Under the pieces are notes generated by a model. That model made no database searches, had not been told where the DNA came from, and saw only the letters and a program-made list of their open reading frames with translations. DNA of 64,000 bases from positions 1 through 64,000 of the forward strand of contig NW_027417700.1 of NCBI RefSeq assembly GCF_009905375.1, in the 5' to 3' direction. The stretch comes from Apium graveolens. Taxonomy: Eukaryota > Streptophyta > Magnoliopsida > Apiales > Apiaceae. The position numbers and the translations under genes were made by a program. Below are positions 43,620 to 55,600 of the stretch, one piece after another. Each line of letters begins with the position of its first letter. Position 1 is the first letter of the stretch.

Positions 43620-45718
43620 CTAGTTCAATTCCAAATCTACCTGAATGGGCTTTGACAAAGGAATATAGATCAGGGGAATTCAATGTCTCCTTAGTCAAAC
43701 AAATCAACACTATTCAACAGGCCATTCAGAACACTTCACATGCAAGTATCAAGGCTATCCTTCAAGCTCACCTGGACTCACTGCATCTCATGAAGTTGCA
43801 GCAAGTAAAGCAGAATCTGAGTATGGATGATCTCAGGAAGGATATTGCTGACTTGAAATCCTACAGTTCTGAAAAATTGGATTCAGTCATGCCCTATGGT
43901 ACATTGCAGGACTTGGTTTTGAGATTGAAAAAGGAATCAGTTACTGAGAAAAGGCTGGCCAAGTTGTAAGACAGAGTTCAAGTTATTGAAGATTCTGTGG
44001 CCACCATTCTTCACAACCAACAATCTCAAACCAGTCTCCTAATGCAGCTGGCAAAAGCACAAGGCTTGACCCCTCTCCTTGATGATAACAAAAAGGGGGA
44101 GAGTAAAAGGGAAGGGGAAGGAGAGCCATCTACCAAAATCAAAATATCTAAAGTGCTAGTTCCTGCCATCACTACTTCTCCAATCATTCAAATCAAAGGA
44201 AAGCCTGATGGAATTGATTTGATTCAGCTAGCAGCAGCTGAAATTCAAGTGAAAGAGCAAAGGAGGAGAATTGATGAAAGGTTGCAACTGTTGTTTGGCT
44301 CTACACAAGATAAATCAACATCTGTGAAATATAGCACAAAGATTGAACCAATCAACATGGAGCTCAAGCCAGTAGGGAGACATAAGGATGGAGAAGCTTC
44401 TTCCAAAGAACTACAAGCTATAATTCTCAAGCCCAATAAAAGATCCAATAAGGACTCTACAAAGAATCCTTTAAAAGAAGTGGACTTTCCTCCTCCAAAA
44501 GCTGATGAGAACAAGCTTTTAGGTAGGAGTATTGCTTATCTCAAAGAGACCATGGATGAGGCTGTAAGGAGAAATAGGGCTATTATCTCTAGAGAGGGAA
44601 AGAGCATATGTGTGATGCAAGGACATCCCAAATTCTCAATAGCCAAGAAGGAAGAAGACAAGCAACTAAAGGCTGACAAAAGAGCACAAGCAAAGCTTGA
44701 ACAACAGCTAAAGTCAAGTCAAGTTGAAGAAGAGAAAGGAATTGAAGTCAGGGGTGAAGACAAGATTGCAAACCTAGATGAGGTTTTTGGGAGTATATTT
44801 GGTGAGAGTATGGAAGAAAGAGAGGAATGGCAGAAGGGAAACAGAAGAAAGGCCAAGGCACATAGAAGGAGTGAAGATAATACTGAAGTAACCAAATCTA
44901 TATCTAAACCACTACCTTCCATACCTGAACCTCTTGTTGCTAATCCCACTATAAACATCCATGGTGAACCAATCATTCCAAAAGAGGAACCTATTGATTG
45001 GGATACCATCAAATTGCCTACCTTTCTAACCACTCTTCCACTACCAAAGAAACAGAAAAGAAAACCCAAATCTACACCTCCCATAACCTCTAAGAAATTC
45101 ACTCAAAAACAAAAGCCTAAGCCTAAGCCATCCATTTCTAAAGATGATTATGTTCACATCTGTGACATAAAAGAAATTTCAGACATTGAACTCTATCTGG
45201 ATGAGCTGGAGGATGTAAGAGGAATAGCTGCTTACAGACAGCTACCAGAGAGATTAGTGTTCAGATACAAAGGAGCAGGGGAAAGAACATGGCCTCTCCA
45301 CAGGATTCTGAATGAAGGCTACTCTACCTTGATTAGAGTCTTTTCAGCTATACAAAAGGATTCTGGCTTTACCAGAACTGCCAAGACTGAAATTCTCAAC
45401 AAGATTGCCAATATAAGGAACACTTGGAGGGAGACCAATGCTTTACCCAGGACTTTACTCATTCAAGAAAGGGGAATTACAATTCACAAATCACCTTATT
45501 GGTTGATGGAATTTAGAGATGATAAAGGAGTCAGAAGATTTTTCAGACTTGAAGACCAACTCAAGATTGCCAGCAATGAAACTCTCAAGGAAATGCAATC
45601 TAAGTTGGATATCAGTGTTGAAGATGAAGCTGAATTCTTCAGACAACTCCAACTCCAAATTGAGGAAAATGACAAAGGGCTAGGAAAGAAAACCAGGGAA
45701 CAAAGAAGAAAAAGATGA
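43620..45718 (+). pseudogene. X1 ORF3, 3' part (continued from 30429)
   Basis: Continues in frame from the 5' part with SSIPNLPEWAL. A TAA at 43967-43969 (after RLAKL; X2 has GAA-type coding there) breaks it. Reading then continues through the coiled-coil-like MATILHNQQSQTSLLMQLAKAQGL. Next come KKGESKREGEGEPS, a Lys/Glu-rich stretch, basic KKQKRKPKS, and the end domain (PERLVFRYKGAGERTWPLH, GVRRFFRLEDQLKIAS), stop 45718. The whole X1 ORF3 spans about 1500 codons. The end domain is well conserved in X2 and X3. Confidence 0.8.
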
Positions 45719-45894
45719 TTTGCTCAGGCTAAAGGAGTATCCTTGGAAATACTGTAAATCTTCAATTTCCTCCTAGTACATACATTTTTGCAGCATTTTC
45801 AAATTTCTACTTAGTTTCAATTCATATATCTGTTAAGTGTTTTGTTATCATCAAGTTAATCCTGAATTTATGCCTACAATTCTTATAGACATAA

Positions 45895-45906
45895 ATAGGG
45901 GGAGAT
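45895..45906 (+). other. X1 polypurine tract
   Basis: ATAGGGGGAGAT immediately upstream of the 3' LTR start TGTTAGG. Confidence 0.85.
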
Positions 45907-46921
45907 TGTTAGGAATATATGTGCATTAGTTTGATGATATGTTTAACAAAACACTTAAGTAGAAATTCAGTGTCTGTAGCCTCAACGGATAAGACCACTT
46001 TGGCTATCCGTTGATGGTGTAGCTTTACTTAGAAATAAGTCTAGTGTTGTAGCATATTTCAGTCTCTGTATTTAAGATGTAATTCTTAGAAGTTGAGAGA
46101 AACTATGAGTCATGTTGACTACTAGAAGATATGCAGATAGGAAGGCCAATTGTAAATATTTCATGCCTTGTAATTTTGTATAAATGAAGTGGTATCAACG
46201 GATGACTTAAAGACCTTCAACGGATGAGATGCTAAGCTTCAACGGATGTCTCTAAAGCTTCAACGGATAACATCCTTCAACGGATGAGTGTATCAACGGA
46301 TGAAAGCTTCAACGGATGTTCTGTTGATTAACCGTTGATAAGTGGTAGTTGTACCTACAAACAGAGGCACGTGGGTGAACAGAGATAACTGAAATGTGGC
46401 AGCCTAATTTCAAGAACATCAGAAAAAGCAGCCGTTCTACTCTAGTATAAAGAGACATTAAGTCAACAAAGTACTGGAGTGAACTGGAGAAGAAACAAGT
46501 GGAGATCTTACTTTATTATTTTATATATCCTTTTCTTCACTTGTAAACTTGGTAATATATAAACCAAGTAGTAGCTAGTAATTAGAAAGAGAATTTTTCC
46601 AGAGCTGTTTAGAAAAATCTTGAGAGAAAAATTATCTAGTTTGTACTAGGATGCAGCTGTGATCAAATTCTTAGATCACAGAATTTCTGAAATACCATCT
46701 CTGGTGGAACAACAAATCCACCAGAAAAGTTTTTAAAGGTTTATTGTGTTCTTTACATTTGTGTTTGAATATATATCTGTCTGTATCAGCTTAAAGCAAT
46801 TCATACACTTGTTCATCTTGAACACACAGTCTTTATAAACTGCTCAAAACTTGAAAAAGTTTTGAGATTTACATTCAACCCCCCTTCTGTAAATCTCATT
46901 GTTAGTTCTCTAGAAATAACA
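45907..46921 (+). repeat. X1 3' LTR
   Basis: 1015 bp, about eight differences from 20624-21637 by eye, including TCAACGGAT here versus TCAACAGAT in the 5' copy. TATAAAG at 46446-46452. Followed by the CATAG target duplication (46922-46926). Confidence 0.95.
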
Positions 46922-48463
46922 CATAGCAATAGCACTTTGATTATCACAGTAAATAGGGATTTTGAAATATGTTAACCCATAATCCAGTAACTGATTCTTC
47001 ATCCAAAGAATCTGTGCACAACAGCTTCCTGCAACAATATACTCTGCTTCTGCAGTTGATGTGGAAATTGACTTTTGTTTCTTGCTGTACCAAGAAACCA
47101 ATCTGCCTCCAAGAAATTGGCAGCTTCCACTTGTGCTTTTCCTGTCAATTTTGCAACCTGCAAAATCTGCATCTGAGTAACCTATTAGTTTAAAATCTGA
47201 TTCTCTAGGATACCATAATCCCAGAGCAGCTGTTCCTTTAAGATACTTAAAGATTCTTTTTACAGTTGTTAAGTGAGGTTCTCTTGGATCTGCTTGAAAT
47301 CTTGCACAAAGACAGGTAGCATACATGATATCAGGTCTACTAGCAGTTAGATAGAGTAGAGAGCTAATCATACCTCTGTAGTCAGTAATATCTACTGATT
47401 TACCGGTATCCTTATCCAGTTTTGTTGCAGTGGCCATTGGAGTGGATGCACTTGAACAATCTTGCATTCCAAATTTCTTTAGCAAGTTTCTGGTATACTT
47501 GGTTTGACAAATAAAAGTGCCTTCCTCATTCTGCTTGACTTGAAGGCCCATAAAATAGCTAAGTTCCCCCATCATACTCATCTGATATCTTGACTGCATA
47601 AGTTTGGCAAACTTCTTGCAAAGTTTGTCATTTGTAGATCCAAAAATGATATCATCAACATAAATCTGGACCAGAAGTAAGTCTTTTCCATGGTTGAGGT
47701 AGAACAGTGTTTTGTCTATTGTCCCTCTGTTGAATCCACTTTCCAGAAGAAACTGAGCTAAAGTCTCATACCATGCTCTAGGAGCTTGCTTAAGTCCATA
47801 AAGTGCTTTGTCAAGTCTGTAGACATAATCTGGATGTTTGGTATCTACAAAACCTGGAGGTTGTTCAACATATACCTCTTCCTCCAATTCTCCATTGAGA
47901 AAAGCACTTTTCACATCCATTTGAATAACAGTAAACTTTTTGTGAGCAGCATAAGCCAAAAATATCCTTATGGCTTCTAACCTATCAACTGGTGTAAATG
48001 TTTCATCATAATCAATTCCCTCTTGTTGAGAATATCCTTTTGCAACTAGCCTTGCCTTATTCCTTGTAATTATGCCATCACTATCAGTTTTGTTTCTGAA
48101 TACCCACTTTGTACCAACAACAGATCTATTCTTTGGTCTTGTTACTAGGGTCCAGACTTTGTTTCTTTCAAATTCATTCAACTCTTCCTGCATTGCTTGC
48201 ACCCAATCAGCATCTTGAAGAGCTTCTTCCACTTTCTTTGGCTCAGTCTGAGAGAGAAAAGAATTGTAAAGACACTCATTTGAAGTACCTGTTCTAGTTC
48301 TGACACCTGCATCAGGATTTCCAATTATCAAATCAGGTGTATGTGATTTTGTCCACTTCCTTGCAGATGGAAGGTTTTCTCTAGAACTGGATGCTCCCCC
48401 ATGATCCATGCTATCTTCATTTTCATTTTCTGATGCTCCCCCTGAAACTATGCTTTCTGACAT
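46922..48463 (-). pseudogene. Y3 pol middle part: RT and RNase H
   Basis: From the deletion junction at about 48463 to the X1 insertion. It contains the end of the integrase-RT linker ([16 protein letters not shown]), RT ([39 protein letters not shown]) and RNase H up to CDNQSAIAM, then continues at 20618. RT frames are open. VDRLEAIRI replaces the usual VARLEAIRI. Without integrase it cannot insert by itself. Confidence 0.9.
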
Positions 48464-48996
48464 GAATCACAAAGACCATCAAGAGCAAATACTGTGTTTG
48501 GCAATCCTCTCACAAGATCTTTCTTGACCAGTTCATTTATATTGTTGAAATTTAAATGAGAGAGTTTCTTATGCCAATTCCAGCTTTCTTTAATTGATGC
48601 TCTACTTAACAGACAGATTGCAGAGCCATCAGTACTTGTTGAAAGCTTAGCTTCATAAATGTTACCACATCTGTATCCTTTCAGAACAACTTTGCCTTTA
48701 GATTTACTCACAACTTCACAGTGTTCTTCAAAGAAATCAACATGATAACCTCTGTCACAGATTTGACTTATACTCAGTAGGTTGTGTTTAAGTCCTGAGA
48801 CCAGAGCTACTTCTTTAATGATGACATTCCCAAGATTGATATTGCCATATCCCAATATTTTTCCAATGTTGCCATCTCCATAAGAAATACTTGGGCCAGC
48901 TTTCTCCACAAAGTCTGATAGCAGGGCCTTATTTCCAGTCATATGACCTGAACATCCACTGTCCAGAACTAGAATATTTTTCCTGTTGCCCTGCAA
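48448..48996 (-). pseudogene. Y3 protease and pre-integrase, integrase core deleted
   Basis: Protease LDSGCSGHMTG, then pre-integrase [12 protein letters not shown] and CDSCQKA. Directly after CQKA the sequence jumps to the integrase-RT linker, with a frame change and a stop at 48448. By comparison with Y2 (13240 versus 12165) about 1.1 kb holding the integrase catalytic core is gone. TCAGA[A/G]AGC is present at both deletion ends, a microhomology signature. The protease opens without an upstream ATG and in a different frame from gag. Confidence 0.9.
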
Positions 48997-49008
48997 TCAC
49001 AAAGACCA

Positions 49009-51333
49009 CTAATTATTAGTTTTAAGGACCCAGACTTGCTTGGATCCTTTGGCCTTATTAAGTTTGTTAACATTTGCAGCGGATTTAGCATCAGAGTTTA
49101 TGTTAACATTTTTCTTATCAGAATTTACATTATCAGAATTTACACTAGAAGGAACAATGGAAACTTTCTTCAAAGAAGGTTTTATTTGATAATAATCATA
49201 GTACAAACTATGATATTCCTTACAAATATAAATGGAATGCCATAAACTACCACAATAAAAACAAGGATTTTCTGGTTTGTATCTAACTGACTGACTCTTA
49301 ACTCCTGATTTTGAAGGTAAGGAGTTAATATTCTTATTTTTCCTGCAAAAAGAAGCCAGATGGTTAGAACTTCCACAGTTATGACATGTTTTCCTAGGAG
49401 CATCAGGAACAGGTTTATAATCATTGCTTTTATTCACACCTTCCTTTCCATTCCTATTTTTCCTAGGTGATTTTACCTTGTTTGCATTCTTGACATCTTT
49501 TAGCTTATGCTTAAGCTGCTTCTTTGTCATTAAGCCTATGTTTACTTCAGCTGTCTTTTCCTGTTTTAGTTTGTCAGAAGTTAATTCCTCTTTAACTTCT
49601 GATTTCTCATTATCAGACTTTACAGTTACAAACTTAACAGGTTTTAACTTTGGCTTTTGCTTAACAACAGGCTTAATTTCTTCAGTTCCTTTGTCATTCT
49701 TATTCTCTCCATAACCTAAGCCCTCTTTCCAATTTTCACTACTTAGCAAATTTTGAGTTGTTCTGCCAGAGTTAGTCCAAGTCCTGATTATCTCTCTTTC
49801 CTTTTCTAACTCAGTTTTTAGAGATTCATTCATTTTTAGCACTTCATCCCTAACATAAAAAGCATCATCTCTATCCTTCTGAGTTTGATGGAATATAACT
49901 AACTCTTTTTCTAAGAAATCATTTCTTTTCTTAAAAGCAAGATTTTCAGAAGTTAATCTTTCACATGTTAAGGTTTGATCTTTATAACTAACAAACATGG
50001 TTTTAAGATATCTTCTCAACTCATTAATATCATCAGTATGAAAAGCATAAGTAGTCTGAGGTACCTTTGTTTCAGCAGCTTCAGAACTGCTCTCAGCACT
50101 TTCTTTATCAGCATTTGCCATCAATGCATAGTTCTCCTCACTTTCAGAGTCTGAAGTGTCTGTCCAACTTTTCTGCTTTGTGACAAGAGCCTTGCCTCTG
50201 TCACCCTTTACCTTCTTGCAGTCAGGAGATATGTGGCCTTTCTCACCACAGTTATAGCATTTAACATTGGTGTAATCTCCTCTGTCAGACTTTCCTCCTC
50301 TGCCTTCAGATCTTCTGAAATTCTTCTTATCAGAACTTATGCTTTTTCTGGAAAACTTCTTTCCCTTCCTGAACTTCCTGTATGCAATCTTGGTGATTCC
50401 TTTCACCATAAGAGCACACAGCTTCATCATCTCCTCATCAGCATCGGTCTCAGGCAAGCTTTCAGAATCTGAGTCATCATCACTCTCAGAACTTGATGAC
50501 TCAGTATCAGACTTTATGAAAAGAGCTTTACCCTTGTCTTTCTTTGAGGAAGCTGCCTTGGGGAATTCTTATTCAGCCTTAAGAGCGACTGCCCTTGACT
50601 TTCCTCCTTTCCTCTTGCTTCTTTGTTCCATCTCCAACTCATGAGTCTTGAGCATTCCATAGATTTTGTCAAGATTTGTTTCATCAAGATTGTAGTTGTC
50701 TCTTATTGTCGTTGCCTTCAAATCCCAGCATTCAGGAAGAGCTAACAGGAACTTAAGGTTTGAATCTTCAAGATCATACTCTTTATCAACCAATGACAAA
50801 TCATTCAAAAGTTTGACAAATCTATCATATAAAGCATTCAATGCCTCATTAGTCTTTGAGTCAAAGTGTTCATACTCTTGAGTGAGTATTGTCTTCCTGT
50901 TCTTCTTAATTGTGTCAGTTCCCTGACACCTTGTTTCCAGAGCATCCCATATCTCCTTAGCAGTCTTGCAGTTGATTACCATGTTTGACATTACATTATC
51001 AATGGCACTATGCAGTAAGTGTCGTACCTTAGCATCCTTAGCAATTGATGCTATGTCTTCAGCAGTATAATCACTCTTCTCCTTTGGTATGGTCATTGCT
51101 GCTTCACCTGCAACTGCAACTGCGAGTTTGGTTGGTTTGTGAGGACCTTCCTTGATTCTATCCAGGTATTCTGGATCTGTTGCTTCCAGGAACATGGTCA
51201 TCCTTACCTTCCATATGGGATATTCAGATGGTCTCAGTATGGGGACTCTGATGGTCTCATACCGACTCTGAATTAGTGTCTTTGGTGGTTCCTCAGTTGT
51301 GGTAGGCTTAGTTGGAGTTTCTGTGTCCGACAT
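49009..51333 (-). pseudogene. gag: Y3 gag (774 codons), one in-frame stop
   Basis: Start ATG 51333 (MSDTETPTKPTT), shortly after the PBS. One frame to 49009, with a single TAA at 50569-50571 (after ALKAE). Copia gag region: YPIWKVRMTMFLEATD, then CQGTDTIKKNRKTILTQEYEHF. Three CCHC zinc knuckles: CYNCGEKGHISPDC (about 359), CHNCGSSNHLASFC (about 650) and CFYCGSLWHSIYIC (about 691). A coiled-coil-prone stretch (FLEKELVIFHQTQKDRDDAF) lies between the first two. It ends KQVWVLKTNN. Three widely spaced knuckles are unusual. With the stop read as such, only a 254-residue capsid piece is made. Confidence 0.85.
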
Positions 51334-51375
51334 GATTGTGTTTGGATCTTTAACTGTATGTAAGTTAACAGATAG

Positions 51376-51387
51376 GCTCTGATACCA
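51376..51387 (-). other. Y3 primer binding site (tRNA-Met type)
   Basis: Sense TGGTATCAGAGC, two bases inside the 5' LTR end. Confidence 0.9.
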
Positions 51388-51389
51388 AT

Positions 51390-52003
51390 TGTTAGGTCAC
51401 ACACACAGTGTAGAGGGGGTGAATACAGTGTATAGTACACTCAAATCGAACTTTAAGATCTTAAGTAACAGAAAACAAACTTTATTGAAACAATAAACTC
51501 TGTTACAGTATGGAACTGTTACCTCTCAGTGATGAACAAATATCACGAGAGCTGCTAGGGTTACAAAGAATAATAACTTCGATAATGATAACACTTATAG
51601 TGTAAACCCTATGCCTATGTTTATATACTACACAGTTATAAGATAATCGCTAATTGATATGGAATATAATTCTGCTTCCTAAAATATATCAATCAGATAT
51701 CTTTTCTTCCAAGTATTCCATTCTTCACGGAATTCCTTCTTCATGCATATCTCTTCTTATGTTTATCTCGATCTTCTTTCCTTTAATCAGCTACTGTCCT
51801 TATCTGATTGTCCTTCAGCACTTAAGTTCTGATATCTATCTTCTGATGATTATCTCCTGATAATATAAGTACTGATATCCTTAAGTCCTGACTTCCAGTA
51901 TAAGTACTGATCAACAGTTAAGTACTGATTTATCCTGTTCACGTAAGATCTGAAAGCTAAACATAAAACATATTAGCCATGACATTATCAAATATATCTA
52001 ACA
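51390..52003 (-). repeat. Y3 5' LTR
   Basis: 614 bp, six substitutions from 13476-14089. Sense TATATAAA at 51620-51627. Family-Y motif cluster at about 51825-51930. The base after its outer end starts AAGGT inside the pol of X3; the partner LTR is flanked by ATTTA, so there is no matching target duplication. Confidence 0.9.
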
Positions 52004-52005
52004 AA

Positions 52006-52128
52006 GGTACAGTGGAACTTCATTTTGTTCCAAGTGAAAAGCAGATTACAGACATATTTACCAAGCCACTTGATGAATCAACATTCACAAGATTAGTAAG
52101 TGAGTTAGGTATGCTTAACTATTCATAA
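52006..52128 (+). pseudogene. X3 pol end (last 40 codons of RNase H)
   Basis: [18 protein letters not shown], then [17 protein letters not shown], stop at 52126-52128. Matches the X1 and X2 pol ends. Truncated upstream by Y3. Confidence 0.9.
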
Positions 52129-52659
52129 TCTATGTCATCTATGTAATCTGTCTTGTAGCCTGAAATGAATTTGCTGCAAGAACAAAGTTGGCTTTAATCA
52201 AGACTTATCCTATCAACGGATATTCCCTATCCGTTGAAAGCCAAAATTGTTCTATCAACGGATATTCATTATCCGTTGAAAGACAAATATATTTCTGGTA
52301 ATTTTATCCTTCAACAGATAAAATAGTGTTGTTCATCGACGGATAACTATTTACCTTATCCGTTGATGTGTCACGTCAGTGAGTCACAGCCGTTGATTCT
52401 TTTACTCATCCGTTGATACAGATATACAGTGTTGTATGTATTTGTATTTACGGTAGTTTTCAGAATTTCTACAGTTTCATTTATTCCTGAACGGCTATCA
52501 CTTACTTAAAAGTATCATTTAATTATTTTATTTTTGTTTTAATTCAAGAAAGTATAAAAGCCCAATTGAATTCTTATTTTCACTTTACGCTTTCTTGCAA
52601 TTATCATTCTCTTTCTCTCTCAATTCTCAAGTTTTTCTCTGCAACCTCTACTCACAACA
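52129..52659 (+). promoter_or_regulatory. X3 post-pol spacer: motif array, TATA box, ORF3 leader
   Basis: Family-X motifs in inverted pairs at about 52215-52280 and more to about 52410. TATAAAA at 52555-52561, about 100 bp upstream of ATG 52660. The leader is pyrimidine-rich and ends AACAATGGC. Of the three copies X3 has the best TATA match. Confidence 0.6.
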
Positions 52660-55600
52660 ATGGCACCAGTAGTCAAAATTATGTCTCAAACAGGATTTGT
52701 TTATGAAAAGAATAATTTCATAGTCTTGGTTGAAAAGAATGAAGCCCATTCTGATTATTACAAGATGATGGACTTCATCAAGAACTGCAAACTGAGCTAT
52801 GCAATGCTGGAAGCCCCAACCATCTACTGTGAAGTGATTGAGGAGATTTGGACAACTGCAGAGTTCAACTCCACAGATATGACCATTGCCTTCTCTCTCA
52901 AAGGTAAGGACTATTGCATTAATTATGATGATATACAATCTTGCTTTAAGTTGCCTGAGAATAATGCCATGACACCACATACTGATAAAGATGTCTCTGC
53001 AATGCTAGATTCCATAGGCTATGCTTTTGATTCTGCTAGTTTAGGTAGTATTAGAAGGAAATGCCTTAGGAAAGAATGGAGTTTTCTTAGAGATGCCTTT
53101 ATTAAGGTTTTCTCTGGGAAGATTAGCAATTTTGATGTTATCACTTCATCTCTTGTTAATATGCTCTATATGCTAGTTTCTGATAGGTACTTTAATTTTA
53201 GCAACTGTGTTATGCTAGAATTAGGTTCCAGATTAGGCAACAAAGCTAATAGACCACATAACATCTACTTTGCTAGATTCTTTATGTTATTGGCTAACCA
53301 TGTTGCTGAAGGTTTGGTTATATCCAATGAGAATAATAAACTCAAATGTTGGGCACAAGAGAAAAGGGTCCTTGCAGACCTTTTGAGAATGAACCTCAAC
53401 AGCCAGGTGCCTTTGGTATACTTGCCAATCATGAATGCACCACTGGTAAGTGAGGTAAATGTTTCTATAACTCCTACTATTTCCAACCCCAATGTTTCTT
53501 TGCCTTCTAGTGTGGCTATGGAACCTGTGTCATTGTCCAAACAGGCTCCTACAAAAGCCACCAAATCTAAAGTTTCCAAAGTCAAGTCAAAGAAACCTAC
53601 CTCTGTTGTTTCTCAAAAGACAACAGTTGTAACAACTACCAAAAACCCTGAAGGGAGTGAACAGGGTGTGAGTGGTGAGGGGAGGGGTGAACATCAAAAA
53701 GCCCCCCAGGATAAGGTGGGAGAGGTGAGTGGTACCCAAACCAGCCAAACCACAGTCTCTCAAAAGACTGTAGTGGTTCAAAAGGAGTACAGCACATCCC
53801 TAGTTGCATCCTCCCAAAAGGATGCAACTATTGAAAATAGTCCCCAACCAGGGACACAGAACAAAAGAGGGAGGGACACTGAAGCTACACATTCACCAAT
53901 TCAAGCCTTTTCAAGGAAGAAGAAGGCCAAAACCCTAGTTTCCACATAAGGGACACACACAGCACAGATACATCCACCAGTATCTATGCCTTCTCAAATT
54001 CAGCTTGATGTGATTCCAGCAAATGTGGAATCACAGCCCCATTCTCTCAATATAGAAACACATCATTCCTCAAACTCTCCAACACCCTCTCTGGATGTGC
54101 ATATAATATTCACATCAATTCCTGATTCTCCCTCATTAAAACTCAGGGAGGAGCCCCACTCAAAACCTGGTGATCATCATCTTTTAGATGATTTGTTGGA
54201 TCATCAGCCAATTCTTTCAGATGTAGTTGCAGAATCTGTGTCACCACACTTAAAATCAATCCACACAGATTCAACAATTATATCACTTTCTATCTCTACA
54301 TCATTTCCTTCTTCAACGGATATCTCTCATCCGTTGACAAGTGGTTGTTCTTCAACGGATAAGCTTAACAGCAGTTATCCGTTGATACCATCAGTTTCTA
54401 CTTCAACGGATACTCCCTATCCGTTGATGGCCTCTACACACTTAACAGAAACAACTCCAACTGTAGAGGACATGGCAACTGTACAATCACTTTTAGGCTT
54501 GAGGGAAGGGAGTGATTTTTTGACTGAGAGGCTGGGTTGCTCCCAGGCAAAAGGAGAGGTTGAGAGTCACCAAATGCATGCTATTTCTTCCAGCATGGCA
54601 AAAGTAAGTGAGAGGAGTGCCACCTTAGAAGGTGAAGGTGAGGGTGTGAGGGTGTGTGTGAGCCAGGGGGGAGCCCCTGATGCAAGAAAAGAGAGAAATT
54701 GAGAGAAAGGCAGGTACAGAAGCTATAAGGGTGGATCCAGCCATTGCTAGTGAGTTAATGAAAGTGGATGATGCAGATAAGGAAAGACAATTTCAGCAAC
54801 ACTACTAAGCTGTCATTGATAACATTTCCTTGGATGCTGACACTTTTACTCATCCTGTTTCAGCCTATCAATTATTGGCTGCACAGGGCAATGTGGAGGC
54901 AGAACAGACACTACACATTGTACACACTTCAGAATCTCTTCTCAGAGACAAAGCTGCTGTCAACAGGCTGCCTTCTCAAGCTGGTGAGCCATCTGAAGAA
55001 TTTGGAGTAAATTCTAATGATGATGACTCTAATTCTTTGAATGAGAGTATGAACTTAGGGGGAGTAGCAGGCCCCAGTTCTGTTCCTAATCTTCCTGCAT
55101 GGATATGGGCAAAACCATCAACACCAGGAGAGTTTGGTGTCACTTTGGTCAGACAAGTCATGACAATTCAGAAGGCCATTCAGGAGACTCAGGATGCTGG
55201 TACCAAGGCAATTCTTCAAGCTCATCTGGAATCTCTGCATCTCTTGCAGTTACAGCATTACCAGCAAAATCTAAGTATGGATGAGCTCAAGCTGGACATT
55301 GCTGATCTGAAATCCTATAATGCTGAGAAATTGGATTCAGTTATACCCTATGGTACTATGCAAGATTTGTTGGGGAGACTGAGGAAGGCATCTGATGCTG
55401 ACAAGAGGCTGGCCAGATTGGAAGATAGGGTTCAAATCATTGAAGACTCTATGGTCACCATTCTTCAGAATCAACAAACTCAAACAAATCTACTCATGCA
55501 GCTGGCACAAGCACAAGGCTTGACCCCTACCCTTGATGATAACAAAAAGGGGGAGAATAAAGGGGAAGGGGAAGGAGAGCCATCTACAAAAGTTCAGATT

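Larger units (their letters stand above)
20624..46921 (+). mobile_element. X1: LTR-to-LTR family-X Sirevirus-type element, split by X2
   Basis: Plus-strand element: 5' LTR 20624-21637, PBS 21640-21651, gag 21699-24125, pol 24130-27469, motif-rich spacer, ORF3 28020-30429 continuing at 43620-45718, PPT 45895-45906, 3' LTR 45907-46921. Target duplication CATAG. About eight LTR differences were seen by eye in about 1015 bp. X2 is inserted in ORF3. Pol has one frameshift in the integrase-RT linker and ORF3 has two stops, so X1 as it stands is probably not autonomous. Confidence 0.95.
13476..52003 (-). mobile_element. Y3: LTR-to-LTR family-Y Sirevirus-type element, split by X1
   Basis: Minus-strand element: 5' LTR 51390-52003, PBS, gag, protease, RT/RNase H, small ORF, ORF3, PPT, 3' LTR 13476-14089. 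X1 (20624-46921) sits in its RNase H. The LTRs are both 614 bp, begin TGTTAG and end CTAACA, and differ at six sites by eye (about 1%). The integrase is deleted, so it is non-autonomous. Flanking pentamers differ (ATTTA left, AAGGT right), and the flanks belong to different elements (Y2 pol left, X3 pol right). The present element is therefore probably a recombinant of two family-Y insertions. Confidence 0.9.
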
